A stretch of DNA of 36,381 bases from Luteimonas salinisoli (GTDB taxonomy: Bacteria; Pseudomonadota; Gammaproteobacteria; Xanthomonadales; Xanthomonadaceae): positions 1-36,381 of the forward strand of contig NZ_JACCKA010000081.1 of NCBI RefSeq assembly GCF_013425525.1, given 5' to 3'. Of this stretch, positions 16,585 to 25,140 are shown piece after piece. The notes beneath the pieces were generated by a model that worked only from the letters and a program-made list of their open reading frames with translations, was not told where the DNA came from and did not search any database. The number at the start of each line of letters is the position of its first letter. Within the stretch, counting starts at the first letter, position 1. The position numbers and the translations under genes are program-made.

Positions 16585-17982
16585 ATGCCCGCACGTCCAG
16601 AGCGCCGCGACTTCGGTCACGACAGTCGCATCGAGCAGCTGCGCGTGCCGCCGCAGTCGGTGGAGGCGGAACAGGCGGTCCTCGGCGGACTGATGCTGTC
16701 GCCGGACGCCTACGACCGCATCGCCGACATGCTGGTCGACAACGACTTCTACCGCCGCGACCACCAGCTGATCTATCGCGCCATCCGCGAGCTGGCGGAG
16801 AAGAACAGGCCCTACGACGCGGTCACCCTGGGCGAGTGGTTCGAATCGCAGGGGCTCGCCGAGCAGGTCGCCGGCGGCGCCTACCTGGTGGAACTGGCCA
16901 GCACTACGGCCTCGGCCGCGAACATCAAGGCCTATGCCGAGATCGTCCGCGACAAGGCGGTGCTGCGGCAGTTGATCGACGTCGGCACCGGCATCGTCAA
17001 CGACGGCTTCCAGCCCGAGGGCCGCGAAAGCCAGGAGCTGCTCGCCAGCGCCGAGCAGGCGGTGTTCGCCATCGCCGAGGCCGGCGCGCGCGGCCGCACC
17101 GACTTCACTCCGGTCAACAAGGCGATGGCCGAGGCGTTCGACGTGCTGCAGACGCGCTACGCCAACGGCGGCGGCATCACCGGGCTGCCGACCGGCTACG
17201 ACGAGTTCGACCAGATGACCGCCGGCCTGCAGCCGACCGACCTGCTGATCCTGGCGGCGCGCCCGGCGATGGGAAAGACCACGTTCGCGCTCAACATCGC
17301 CGAGTACGCCGCGCTCAAGACCAGGAAGGCGGTGGCGGTGTTCTCGATGGAAATGTCGGCAAGCCAGCTGGCGCTGCGCCTGATCTCGTCCAATGGCCGC
17401 ATCAACGCGACCCGGCTGCGTACCGGCCAGCTCGAGGACGAGGACTGGAGCCGGGTGACCAGCGCGATCCGCATGATCAAGGACACGCGCATCTTCATCG
17501 ACGACACCCCGGCGCTGTCGCCCGAGGTGCTGCGCGCCAAGTCGCGGCGGCTCAAGCGCGAGCACGATCTCGGACTGATCGTGATCGACTACCTGCAGCT
17601 GATGGCGGTGCCGGGCAACAGCGAGAACCGCGCCACCGAAATCTCCGAGATCTCGCGCTCGCTCAAGGGCCTGGCCAAGGAACTCAACGTGCCGGTGATC
17701 GCGCTGTCGCAGCTCAACCGCTCGCTGGAGTCGCGCACCGACAAGCGCCCGGTGATGGCCGACCTGCGCGAGTCGGGCGCGATCGAGCAGGACGCCGACG
17801 TGATCGTCTTCATCTACCGCGACGAGTACTACAACAAGGAAAACTCGCCGGACAAGGGCCTGGCCGAGATCATCATCGGCAAGCAGCGAAACGGCCCGAC
17901 CGGCTCGTTCAAGCTGAAGTTCTTCGGCGAGTACACCCGCTTCGACAACCTGGCGCACGATTCGGTCGGCAGTTTCGAGTAG
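16585..17982 (+). CDS. dnaB: Replicative DNA helicase DnaB
   Basis: Encodes 465 residues from MPARPERRDF. It is the hexameric 5'-3' helicase of the replisome. The N-terminal domain (RVPPQSVEAEQAVLGGLML onward) is joined by a linker to the RecA-like domain. That domain has Walker A ARPAMGKTTFALNIA (about 225-240), Walker B LIVIDYLQLM and the DnaB motif LSQLNRSLE. The C-terminus EYTRFDNLAHDSVGSFE is typical of xanthomonads. The start is preferred over in-frame upstream starts (16522, 16486) because GCAGGAG precedes it and it matches the length of relatives. No intein is seen. It follows the ribosomal operon terminator, so it has its own promoter. Confidence 0.96.
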   Translation: MPARPERRDFGHDSRIEQLRVPPQSVEAEQAVLGGLMLSPDAYDRIADMLVDNDFYRRDHQLIYRAIRELAEKNRPYDAVTLGEWFESQGLAEQVAGGAYLVELASTTASAANIKAYAEIVRDKAVLRQLIDVGTGIVNDGFQPEGRESQELLASAEQAVFAIAEAGARGRTDFTPVNKAMAEAFDVLQTRYANGGGITGLPTGYDEFDQMTAGLQPTDLLILAARPAMGKTTFALNIAEYAALKTRKAVAVFSMEMSASQLALRLISSNGRINATRLRTGQLEDEDWSRVTSAIRMIKDTRIFIDDTPALSPEVLRAKSRRLKREHDLGLIVIDYLQLMAVPGNSENRATEISEISRSLKGLAKELNVPVIALSQLNRSLESRTDKRPVMADLRESGAIEQDADVIVFIYRDEYYNKENSPDKGLAEIIIGKQRNGPTGSFKLKFFGEYTRFDNLAHDSVGSFE

Positions 17983-18368
17983 CGCGCCGCGCCGGGCAGG
18001 GCAGGGCCATCCGTCGCCGCGAGCCGTCACCGTCGCCGCGGGGAGCGCCATCGAATCGCCTGCAGGCGATTCGAACCCTCAAGAGCACCTTCGGTCGACC
18101 GCGCGGGCCGGGAGCTGCGCCGGTGGCGTTGCTCCGCCCGCGCCAGGCAGGTCCATCCGCGGCGGCGTCGCAGCACCGTCGCCACGGGGCGGCGCCAGCG
18201 AATAGCCGAACTCGATAGAAGGTTCTGCCGTCTATCGAAGAGCGACTTCGGCTGGCAGCGCGGGGCGTGAGCTGTGCCGGGGCACTGCTCCCGCTGCAGC
18301 GATGGCCGGCTCCGGAAGGATGGGCCGCCAGGCATCCGAGAATCGCTGGGACGGCTCCGCCGCCTCCC

Positions 18369-18430
18369 GTAGAGCCGAGCTCGCTCGGCTGCGCAGGCTC
18401 CGGAGCCGGGAGCAGCGGAGCAAGCTCCGC
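18369..18430. repeat. GTAG-type REP doublet, copy 2 (right end truncated)
   Basis: Starts GTAGAGCCGAGCTCGCTCGGCT, has the central GGCTCCGGAGCC palindrome and the GGAGCAAGCTCC half-hairpin. The expected terminal TCTAC is replaced by ACGCCATACAAT, the alr -10 region. The doublet therefore abuts the alr core promoter and covers the -35 position. Confidence 0.8.
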
Positions 18431-18436
18431 ACGCCA

Positions 18437-18442
18437 TACAAT
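18437..18442 (+). promoter_or_regulatory. Putative -10 element of alr
   Basis: TACAAT ending eight bases before the alr ATG. No ribosome binding site lies between. The -35 position is inside the REP doublet and does not match consensus. Confidence 0.45.
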
Positions 18443-18450
18443 CCGACCCC

Positions 18451-19542
18451 ATGCCGCGCGCCACCACCGCCACCTTCCACAGCGATGCCGTCCGTCACAA
18501 CCTGGGCGAGGTGCGCCGGCGCGCGCCCGGCAGCCGGGTGATGGCGATGGTGAAGGCCGACGGTTATGGACATGGACTGGAGCGCGTGGTGCGCGCGCTG
18601 CCCGATGCCGATGCCTTCGGCGTCGCCTCGCTCGAGGATGTCGCGCGCATCCGCGCCCTCGGCCTGGCGCAGCCGGTGCTGCTGCTGTCCGGCTTCGATG
18701 CGGCGGAGGACCTGGCGCAGCTGCGGCAGCTCCGGGCCGACAGCGTGATCCATCACGCCAGCCAGCTCGAGATGCTGGAGCAGTGCGACGGCGGCGCCCC
18801 GATCCGATGCTGGCTCAAGGTCGACTCCGGCATGCACCGGCTGGGCTTCGCGCCCGCCGACGTGCGCGACGCGCATGCCCGGCTGGCAGCGTTGCCGCAG
18901 GTGGCCGAGATCGTGCTGATGACCCACTTCGCCAGCTCCGACGAGTTCGCCGCCAGCGGCACCCGCAACTGCGACCAGACCCGGAGGCAGCTGCGGACGT
19001 TCGCCGAGGCCACCGCGGGGCTGCCCGGCGCGCGCTCGCTGGCCAATTCCACCGCCGTCCTCGGCTGGCCGCAGGCGCATGCCGACTGGGTGCGGCCGGG
19101 CGGCGCGCTGTACGGCATGTCGGTGGTGGCCGGCCGCCCGGGGCCGGAATTCGGGCTGCGCCCGGCCATGACGTTCTCGGCCCGGCTGATCGCCGTCAAC
19201 CGCATCGCCCGGGGCGAGCGGATCGGCTACTCGGCCACCTGGGAATGCCCCGAAGACATGCCTGTGGGCGTGGCCGCCGCAGGCTACGGCGACGGCTATC
19301 CGCGCCACGCGCCTTCGGGGACTCCGGTCCTGGTGAACGGTCGGCAAGCCGCGACCGTCGGCCGCGTGTCGATGGACCTGATGGCGATCGACCTGCGCAC
19401 GCAGCCCGATGCCCGCCCCGGCGACCCGGTGGTGCTGTGGGGCGAGGGGTTGCCCGTCGACACGGTGGCGGCCGCGGCCGGCACCATCGGCTACCAGTTG
19501 ACCTGCGGGATCGCCGGCCGCGTGCGCCGCCGCGAGGGCTGA
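18451..19542 (+). CDS. alr: Alanine racemase
   Basis: Encodes 363 residues, the usual Alr length. The PLP enzyme interconverts L- and D-alanine for peptidoglycan. PLP lysine K35 lies in VKADGYGHG. The catalytic tyrosine is Y260 in ERIGYSATW, from the opposing subunit in the dimer. PGGALYGMS and VGRVSMDL are further family blocks. The dnaB-alr order is typical of Xanthomonadaceae. The ATG lacks a ribosome binding site and lies eight bases after a -10-like TACAAT. The 185-base gap to phrB shows no recognised element. Confidence 0.96.
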   Translation: MPRATTATFHSDAVRHNLGEVRRRAPGSRVMAMVKADGYGHGLERVVRALPDADAFGVASLEDVARIRALGLAQPVLLLSGFDAAEDLAQLRQLRADSVIHHASQLEMLEQCDGGAPIRCWLKVDSGMHRLGFAPADVRDAHARLAALPQVAEIVLMTHFASSDEFAASGTRNCDQTRRQLRTFAEATAGLPGARSLANSTAVLGWPQAHADWVRPGGALYGMSVVAGRPGPEFGLRPAMTFSARLIAVNRIARGERIGYSATWECPEDMPVGVAAAGYGDGYPRHAPSGTPVLVNGRQAATVGRVSMDLMAIDLRTQPDARPGDPVVLWGEGLPVDTVAAAAGTIGYQLTCGIAGRVRRREG

Positions 19543-19727
19543 GGCCGCGCCGCGACGCCAGGAGCCGGACGCGGCCGGTTCACTCGCCGGCAACGCGGCG
19601 GCCCGCTACCCTCGCGCCCAGCGACCCTCGGAGCCCTGGGCATGATCGACAACGCGCGGTTGCCGGCTGCAGGCGGGCCTGGAGTCCATCGCGGACGCCA
19701 CGGCGACGGCAACGTGGCGCCGCGCTG

Positions 19728-21188
19728 ATGGCGATCGCCCTGGTCTGGTTGCGCGACGACCTGCGCCTGGACGACAACCCGGCGCTGCGCGCGGCGCTCG
19801 AAGGCGGCTATGTTCCGCTGGCGGTGCACGTGCACGCACCGGAGGAGGAAGGCGGCTGGGCGCCGGGCAACGCCTCCAATGCATGGCGCCATCGTTCGCT
19901 GCGGGCACTGGACGACGAGTTGCGCACGCGCGGCTCGCGGCTGCGCCTCTTCCGCGGGCCGACCCTGCAGACCCTGCAGTCGCTGCTGGCCGCCACGGAC
20001 GCCGAAGCGGTGTTCTGGAACCGCCGCTACGAGCCCGCCGTCGAGGCGCGAGACGCCGGGATCAAGCGTGCGCTGCGGGCGCAGGGCGTGCGTGCGGAAA
20101 GCTTCAACGGCGCCCTGCTGTTCGAGCCCTGGCAGGTCGGGACCCGGCAGGGCGATCCGTACCGCGTCTTCACCCCCTACTGGAGGACGGCGCTGGCGGG
20201 CTGGCGCGAGCCGCGGCTCTGGGAGGCGCCGGCGGTCTGGCCCGCGCTGCCCGACGAGGACGCCGTACCCCACGGCGTGACGCTGGAGGCGCTGCACCTG
20301 GTGCCCGGCCGCGACTGGGACGCGGAATTCTGGCAGCGATTCGCTCCCGGCGAGGCCGGCGCCCGCGCGGCGCTGGCGTCGTTCCTGGAGCAGGGACTGC
20401 ACGGGTACGGTACGCGGCGCGATGTTCCCGGTTGCCGCGGCACGTCGCGGCTGTCGCCGCATCTTCATTTCGGCGAGGTGTCGGTGGCGCGGGTGGCGGC
20501 CGCGGTCCGCGCCGCGGATGCGCCGGCGGGCGACGTCGAGCGTTTCCTCGCCGAGCTCGGCTGGCGCGAGTTCGCGCACCACGTGCTGCATCACTTCCCG
20601 CACACCGCGGACGCGGACCTCAACCCGCGCTTCCGCGATTTCCCGTGGGCACCGCCTCAGCCGCGGATCCTGCGCGCCTGGCAGCGCGGGCGCACCGGCG
20701 TGCCCATCGTCGATGCCGGCATGCGCGAGCTGTGGCGGACCGGGTGGATGCACAACCGCGTCCGCATGATCGTCGCCAGCTACCTCACCAAGCACCTGCG
20801 CATGCACTGGCGCCACGGCGCGCGCTGGTTCTGGGACACCCTGGTGGACGCCGACCTGGCCAGCAACAGCCTCGGCTGGCAATGGACCGCGGGGACGGGC
20901 GCGGATGCCGCGCCCTATGTGCGGGTCTTCAACCCGGTGGTGCAGGCGGCGCGCTTCGACCCGGACGGCGCCTACATCGCGCGCTGGCTGCCGGAGCTGG
21001 GCTCGCTGCCGCTGCCGCTGCGCTACGCCCCGTGGGAGGATCCGGCCGCGCTGCGGCGTGCGGCGCCGGAGTACCCGCGGCGGCCACTGGTGGAGCCGGC
21101 GGAAGGCAGGCGCGCGGCGCTGCGCGCGTATGCGGCCGTGGCCGCGCCGGGACCCGCGGCACCGAACGGACGCGCCCGCCGCGGTTGA
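19728..21188 (+). CDS. phrB: Deoxyribodipyrimidine photolyase
   Basis: Encodes 486 residues. The class I CPD photolyase repairs UV pyrimidine dimers with blue light. The N-terminal antenna domain starts MAIALVWLRDDLRLDDNPAL. The FAD-binding domain shows SRLSPHLHFGEVSV, WRTGWMHNRVRMIVASYLTKHL, LASNSLGWQWTAGTGADAAPY and RVFNPVVQAARFDPDGAYI, all diagnostic. The start ATG is preceded directly by CTG with no clear ribosome binding site; it is chosen from the family N-terminus. The C-terminal 20 residues are Ala/Pro/Arg-rich and poorly conserved. A GTAG REP doublet begins 20 bases after the stop. Confidence 0.95.
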   Translation: MAIALVWLRDDLRLDDNPALRAALEGGYVPLAVHVHAPEEEGGWAPGNASNAWRHRSLRALDDELRTRGSRLRLFRGPTLQTLQSLLAATDAEAVFWNRRYEPAVEARDAGIKRALRAQGVRAESFNGALLFEPWQVGTRQGDPYRVFTPYWRTALAGWREPRLWEAPAVWPALPDEDAVPHGVTLEALHLVPGRDWDAEFWQRFAPGEAGARAALASFLEQGLHGYGTRRDVPGCRGTSRLSPHLHFGEVSVARVAAAVRAADAPAGDVERFLAELGWREFAHHVLHHFPHTADADLNPRFRDFPWAPPQPRILRAWQRGRTGVPIVDAGMRELWRTGWMHNRVRMIVASYLTKHLRMHWRHGARWFWDTLVDADLASNSLGWQWTAGTGADAAPYVRVFNPVVQAARFDPDGAYIARWLPELGSLPLPLRYAPWEDPAALRRAAPEYPRRPLVEPAEGRRAALRAYAAVAAPGPAAPNGRARRG

Positions 21189-21208
21189 TCGCCGCGCGGC
21201 CAACCCCT

Positions 21209-21275
21209 GTAGAGCCGAGCTTGCTCGGCTGCGCGGGCTCCGGAGCCTGGAGCAGCGGAGCAAGCTCCGCTCTAC
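21209..21275. repeat. GTAG-type REP doublet, copy 3 (complete)
   Basis: Begins GTAGAGCCGAGCTTGCTC and ends GAGCAAGCTCCGCTCTAC, with GGCTCCGGAGCC in the middle; about 67 bases. It is the cleanest copy in the window, between phrB and the acyltransferase. Confidence 0.9.
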
Positions 21276-21366
21276 GGATGCGCGGGCGGGCCGGCGTCGA
21301 GGCACCGCGCGTTTGACGCTCTTTGCGGGCGCGTGGTTCACTCGCGCACGGTCCGAGGGAGCTGGG

Positions 21367-22824
21367 ATGGCCACCGAGAACACGCGCCGGCGTCCGCGCC
21401 GGGAGCCGATGTCGCGGGTCGATACCGCGTGGCTGCGGATGGAGAAGCCGAGCAACCCGATGATGATCACGGGCGTGCTCATGCTCGACGAGCCGCTGGC
21501 GCTCGACGACCTGCGGCGCCTGGTGGCCGAACGCTTCCTCGCCTACGCGCGGTTCCGGCAGAAGCCGGTGGACGCGGCGACGGGCTGCTGCTGGCAGGAC
21601 GATGCGCGCTTCGAGATCGACTGGCACGTGCAGGGCGCCACGCTGCCCGGGCGCGGCGGCAAGGGCGCCCTCGAGCGCTTCGCCAGCCGGCTGGCCTCGT
21701 CGGCGCTGGAGAAGGGCCGGCCGCTGTGGCAGTTCCACCTGGTCGAGCGCTACGGGGCCGGGTCGGCGCTGGTGGCGCGCATCCATCATTGCTACGCCGA
21801 CGGCATGGCCCTGGTGCAGGTGCTGCTCTCGTTGACCGACACAGTGCGCGACCCCGCGGCCGGGAAGGACCTGTCGCGCGCGTGGCTGCGGCGGGACGGA
21901 GAGGAGGTGGCGCGCCGGGTCGGCGCGATCCAGCGCTACCGGCGCCTGGGCGGCAGGGCGCTCGGCAAGGGCATCGAGATGTACCGCGATCCGGGCCTGG
22001 CCGCGATGCTGGCGCGAGAAGGCGGGGAGATCGCCCGCGAGCTGCTGACCGCGCTGTCGCTCCCGGACGATCCGCCGTCGCTGCTGCGCGGGCGCCTGGG
22101 CAACAGCAAGCGCGTGGCCTGGGCCGAGCCGCTGGATCTGGACGAGGTGAAGGCGGTCGGCCGCGCCTGCGGCTGCACCGTCAACGACGTGCTGATGGCC
22201 GCTGCCGCCGGCGCCCTGCGCGGCTACATCCACGGCCGTGGCGAGTCCACCGAAGGGATGACCCTGCGCGCCACGGTGCCGGTGAACCTGCGCCCGCTCG
22301 AGCACGCGCGCAAGCTGGGCAACCACTTCGGCCTGGTGTTCCTCGACCTGCCGGTGGGGGAGCCCAATCCCGTGCGCCGGCTGGCGCGCGTGTCCGAGTG
22401 CATGTCGAAACTCAAGAATTCCAAGCAGGCCATTGTCGCGTATGGACTTCTTGCGGCGCTGGGGATGGCGCCGCAGCCGCTGCAGGAGGCCGCCTTGGCG
22501 CTGCTCAGCCGCAAGGCCACCGCGGTGGCCACCAACGTGCCCGGTCCGCAGCAGCCGCTGTATCTGGCCGGATGCGCGGTGCGCGAGATGATGTTCTGGG
22601 TGCCGCAGACCGGCTCGATCGGCATCGGCGTCTCGATCCTCAGCTACAACGGCCGCGTGCATTTCGGGCTCATCGCGGATGCGCGGCTGGTTCCCGATCC
22701 CGACGCGGTGATCCGGCGGTTCCGGCCCGAGTTCGAGAAACTGCTGTACCTGGCGCTGATGGGCGACTGGGATGCAGCGCTCGCGCCGGAGGCCGCCGAG
22801 GCGCTGCTCGACGATCGGCGCTAG
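21367..22824 (+). CDS. Wax ester synthase/diacylglycerol acyltransferase family protein (WS/DGAT)
   Basis: Encodes 485 residues. The catalytic motif HHxxxDG is present as HHCYADG (residues 140-146). PLWQFHLVERY (119-129) and TVNDVLMAAAAGALRGY are family blocks, and the C-terminal WS_DGAT_C domain shows ATNVPGPQQPLYLAGC. The family transfers acyl groups from acyl-CoA to fatty alcohols or diacylglycerol for storage lipids. Substrate here is unknown. No TGS or signal segment is seen; such proteins are peripheral on the inner membrane. GAGGGAG lies six bases before the ATG. After the stop, an 8-bp stem (22832-22839 with 22866-22873) could help end transcription but lacks a T-tract. Confidence 0.9.
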   Translation: MATENTRRRPRREPMSRVDTAWLRMEKPSNPMMITGVLMLDEPLALDDLRRLVAERFLAYARFRQKPVDAATGCCWQDDARFEIDWHVQGATLPGRGGKGALERFASRLASSALEKGRPLWQFHLVERYGAGSALVARIHHCYADGMALVQVLLSLTDTVRDPAAGKDLSRAWLRRDGEEVARRVGAIQRYRRLGGRALGKGIEMYRDPGLAAMLAREGGEIARELLTALSLPDDPPSLLRGRLGNSKRVAWAEPLDLDEVKAVGRACGCTVNDVLMAAAAGALRGYIHGRGESTEGMTLRATVPVNLRPLEHARKLGNHFGLVFLDLPVGEPNPVRRLARVSECMSKLKNSKQAIVAYGLLAALGMAPQPLQEAALALLSRKATAVATNVPGPQQPLYLAGCAVREMMFWVPQTGSIGIGVSILSYNGRVHFGLIADARLVPDPDAVIRRFRPEFEKLLYLALMGDWDAALAPEAAEALLDDRR

Positions 22825-23011
22825 CGCAGAGCGTCCTGCGCGCGACAGCTTCCGGCCGGAGGCCGGCAGGACGACCGCCGGTTCCTGAATGGGGGGTATC
22901 CGCGCAGGGTCGCGTTGTGCCATCCGTCACTCTGCTACGACCGCGGCGTGGTTAGCTTTACTCCCGTATTCACACCGCGCCGGCCATGCCGGCCATCGAC
23001 AGGAGAGGACG

Positions 23012-23689
23012 ATGCGCAACTTCACTCGCGCCGGTATCGCCACCGCAGTGGCCAGCGTGCTGCTGGCAGGCGGTTGTGCCAGCTACACCGGCCAGACCAC
23101 CGATCCGAACGATCCCAACCGCACCCGCACCGGGGCCCTGGTCGGCGCAGGCATCGGCGCAGTGGCCGGCCTGCTCAGCGGCGGCGACGCCACCGAGCGC
23201 CGCCAGCGCGCCATGGTCGGGGCAGGCGCAGGCGCGCTCGCCGGCGGCGCCGTGGGTGCCTACCAGGACCGTCAGGAAGCCGAATTGCGCCGCCAGATGG
23301 CGGGCACCGGAGTGGACGTGGTGCGGCAGGGCGACAACATCACCCTCAACATGCCGGGCAGCATCACCTTCGGCTTCGACCAGTCCAGCATCCAGCCGCA
23401 GTTCCATCCGGTGCTGGACAACGTTGCCAATACGCTGCGCGAGTACGACCAGACGATCATCGAGGTCGCCGGCCATACCGACAGCGTCGGCAGCGACAGC
23501 TACAACCAGCAGCTGTCGGAGCGCCGCGCGCAGGCCGTGGCGGCGTACCTCGGTGCCAAGGGCATCTCGCAGCAGCGCATGATCACGGTCGGCGCCGGCA
23601 AGACTCGCCCGATCGCCGACAACAGCACCGATGCCGGGCGCGCGCAGAACCGTCGCGTCGAGATCACCCTGGTGCCGGTCCGCGCCTGA
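23012..23689 (+). CDS. OmpA-family lipoprotein with glycine-zipper segment
   Basis: Encodes 225 residues. The signal peptide has a lipobox VLLAGGC with acylation at C22. A glycine-zipper region follows (GALVGAGIGAVAGLLSGG, about 42-59, and a second block AMVGAGAGALAGGAVGAY). Then comes a C-terminal OmpA peptidoglycan-binding domain with GHTDSVGSDSYNQQLSERRA and AQNRRVEI. The architecture resembles E. coli YiaD. It is probably anchored to the outer membrane and binds peptidoglycan. AGGAGAGG precedes the ATG. A strong terminator follows, and an insertion sequence sits in that terminator's T-tract. The 187 bases upstream hold a hairpin and no clear promoter match. Confidence 0.92.
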   Translation: MRNFTRAGIATAVASVLLAGGCASYTGQTTDPNDPNRTRTGALVGAGIGAVAGLLSGGDATERRQRAMVGAGAGALAGGAVGAYQDRQEAELRRQMAGTGVDVVRQGDNITLNMPGSITFGFDQSSIQPQFHPVLDNVANTLREYDQTIIEVAGHTDSVGSDSYNQQLSERRAQAVAAYLGAKGISQQRMITVGAGKTRPIADNSTDAGRAQNRRVEITLVPVRA

Positions 23690-23715
23690 CCACGCGAGAC
23701 AGCGAAGCCACGAAG

Positions 23716-23741
23716 GGGCCGCGCAAGCGGCCCTTTTTTTT
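23716..23741 (+). terminator. Terminator of the OmpA-type lipoprotein gene, interrupted by an IS in its T-tract
   Basis: GGGCCGC (23716-23722), loop GCAA, GCGGCCC (23727-23733), then eight T (23734-23741). The insertion sequence begins at the next base, and a run of seven T resumes after its right end. Confidence 0.9.
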
Positions 23742-25049
23742 GGTTCTTCACCCAAGTCCGGGGAAGGCTGCCCGGATCTTCAGGAAGAAGTAGGCGTCGT
23801 CGCGGTAGCCGTAGGCCACACGCTTGATGACCTTGATCCTGTTGTTGATGCCTTCGACCAGGTTGGTGCCTAGAGGCCAACGGCAGTGGGCCAGGATGCC
23901 CGGCAAGTACGGCTCCAGCCGGCGGACGAAGACCTTGAGCGGTTCCAGGCCGCTGCGCAGGGCGCGGCGCTTCCAGCTTTTCCAGAACTTCCGTGCCCAA
24001 GCCTCGCTGCGGTAGCGCCATAGCTGCTTCAGGTCGTCCTTGAGTAGGTACACCGTCAGCAAGGCGCGGTTGGCGGCCAGCAGTTCGTCCAGCTTCACTG
24101 CCTGCTCGGGCGGGACGTTCTCGCGGTTGCGCAGCAGCAGCCAGCGTGAGGTCTTGACCACCTGCCGTGCAGGCTTGTCGTTGCACAGCCGGTTGGCTTC
24201 GTCTACCCGCACCCGGTCGATCACCTCGCGGCCGTACTTGGCCACGACGTGGAACAGGTCGTAGACCACCTCGGCATTGGGACAGTGCTGCTTCACCTCC
24301 AGGTCGTAGGCCGTGTTCATGTCCATCGCCACCGCGCGTAGTGCGTGGCAACCTTCCGGCCCGAGCAACTCGAAGAAGGGCCGCACCTCAGTCCGGGAGC
24401 GGCCACGACCCACCCACAGCACCCGTTTGCGCTCCGGTTCCACTACCACGGTTGCGTACCGGTGGCCCTTCTGGATCGCAAACTCGTCCATCGCAATCAC
24501 CGTCACCCCCGTCAGGTCGATCGGTCCCAGCGTCCGCTCTAGATGCTGGAAGTCGATCCGCTTGACCGTCTTCCAGTCCAGCCCGAACCAGCGCGCCGCC
24601 TGCAGGATCGAGGTCACCGCGCACAGCCGGGCTACGCTCTCGGCCAGCCTCCGGGTGACTCGTGCATGGCGGTCCAGCCAGTCCAGCTGCTCCAGCCGTG
24701 GCCCGCAACCCGGGCAAGCCAGCCGCAACCGCGGCACCACCAGCTCCACGGGGTCCTCGAACACTGGCAAGTCCCGGATCCGGCGCTCACTGCGGTCGTG
24801 AAGCGCCGCAACCGCCTGCCCGCAGCCCGAGCAATGACGCGCTGCCTCGGTTCGAGGTTCCAGTTCCACAACCAGCCAGCGGCGATCGCCCCGACGCTCA
24901 TGCCGCCAACCCGACACCCCATACCCCACCCAGCCGCCTAGCTGGGCAATACAATCTCCATCGGCCACGGCCGGCCCCAGTTTGTTGTCTAGACACCAAC
25001 AATTCTGCCCGGTCGGCCGTGCGCCTCTCCCTCAGATGGGAGAAGAACC
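23742..25049 (-). mobile_element. ISL3-family insertion sequence, complete (1308 bp)
   Basis: Imperfect terminal inverted repeats start GGTTCTTCACCCA at the left (23742) and GGTTCTTCTCCCA at the right (read inward from 25049); 20 of the first 27 bases agree. An 8-base target duplication typical of ISL3 is consistent with TTTTTTTT (23734-23741) and TTTTTTTC (25050-25057), one difference. One transposase gene fills the element, with its stop codon in the left repeat. The insertion lies in the T-tract of a terminator. The element looks intact and could be active. Confidence 0.88.
23748..24968 (-). CDS. ISL3-family transposase
   Basis: Encodes 406 residues from a GTG start (VADGDCIAQ), typical for ISL3 transposases (about 400). 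The N-terminus has a zinc-ribbon, CSGCG (about 46-50) and CPGCG (about 84-88). It is followed by a helix-turn-helix-like stretch (AVTSILQAARWFGLDWKTVKRID). Catalytic DDE residues are read as VIAMDEFAIQKG, AVAMDMNTAY and TNLVEGINNRIK. No frameshift or internal stop is seen. The start is uncertain by a few codons. The gene occupies almost the whole element. Confidence 0.93.
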   Translation of the reverse strand: MADGDCIAQLGGWVGYGVSGWRHERRGDRRWLVVELEPRTEAARHCSGCGQAVAALHDRSERRIRDLPVFEDPVELVVPRLRLACPGCGPRLEQLDWLDRHARVTRRLAESVARLCAVTSILQAARWFGLDWKTVKRIDFQHLERTLGPIDLTGVTVIAMDEFAIQKGHRYATVVVEPERKRVLWVGRGRSRTEVRPFFELLGPEGCHALRAVAMDMNTAYDLEVKQHCPNAEVVYDLFHVVAKYGREVIDRVRVDEANRLCNDKPARQVVKTSRWLLLRNRENVPPEQAVKLDELLAANRALLTVYLLKDDLKQLWRYRSEAWARKFWKSWKRRALRSGLEPLKVFVRRLEPYLPGILAHCRWPLGTNLVEGINNRIKVIKRVAYGYRDDAYFFLKIRAAFPGLG

Positions 25050-25140
25050 TTTTTTTCGACCTGCTGTTCGCATTTCCCGCCCGCATGCAGTGTAGGCGAA
25101 TTGCTGCCGGCTGTCCGAGAGCCCGATCCTCCGCAGCCCG

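Larger units (their letters stand above)
17983..18450. repeat. Intergenic tandem repeat region between dnaB and alr
   Basis: 468 bases without a gene. Two tandem units of about 146 bases (roughly 17992-18150 and 18151-18295) share blocks with the right end of the window: CACCGTCGCCACGGGGCGGC, a TTCGGTCGACCGCGCGGG-type block, GGGAGCTGCGCCGG and GTTGCTCCGCCC. The first unit carries a local palindrome CGAATCGCCTGCAGGCGATTCG (18052-18073). After the units comes a GTAG REP doublet (18369-18430) and then the alr promoter. Confidence 0.8.

Noticed and set aside
15934..18051. 705-residue minus-strand frame opposite rplI and dnaB
   Set aside because: Antisense shadow of two well-supported genes; no motif.
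22832..22873. Rho-independent terminator after the WS/DGAT gene
   Set aside because: The 8-bp stem lacks a following T-tract on either strand; kept only as a hairpin note.
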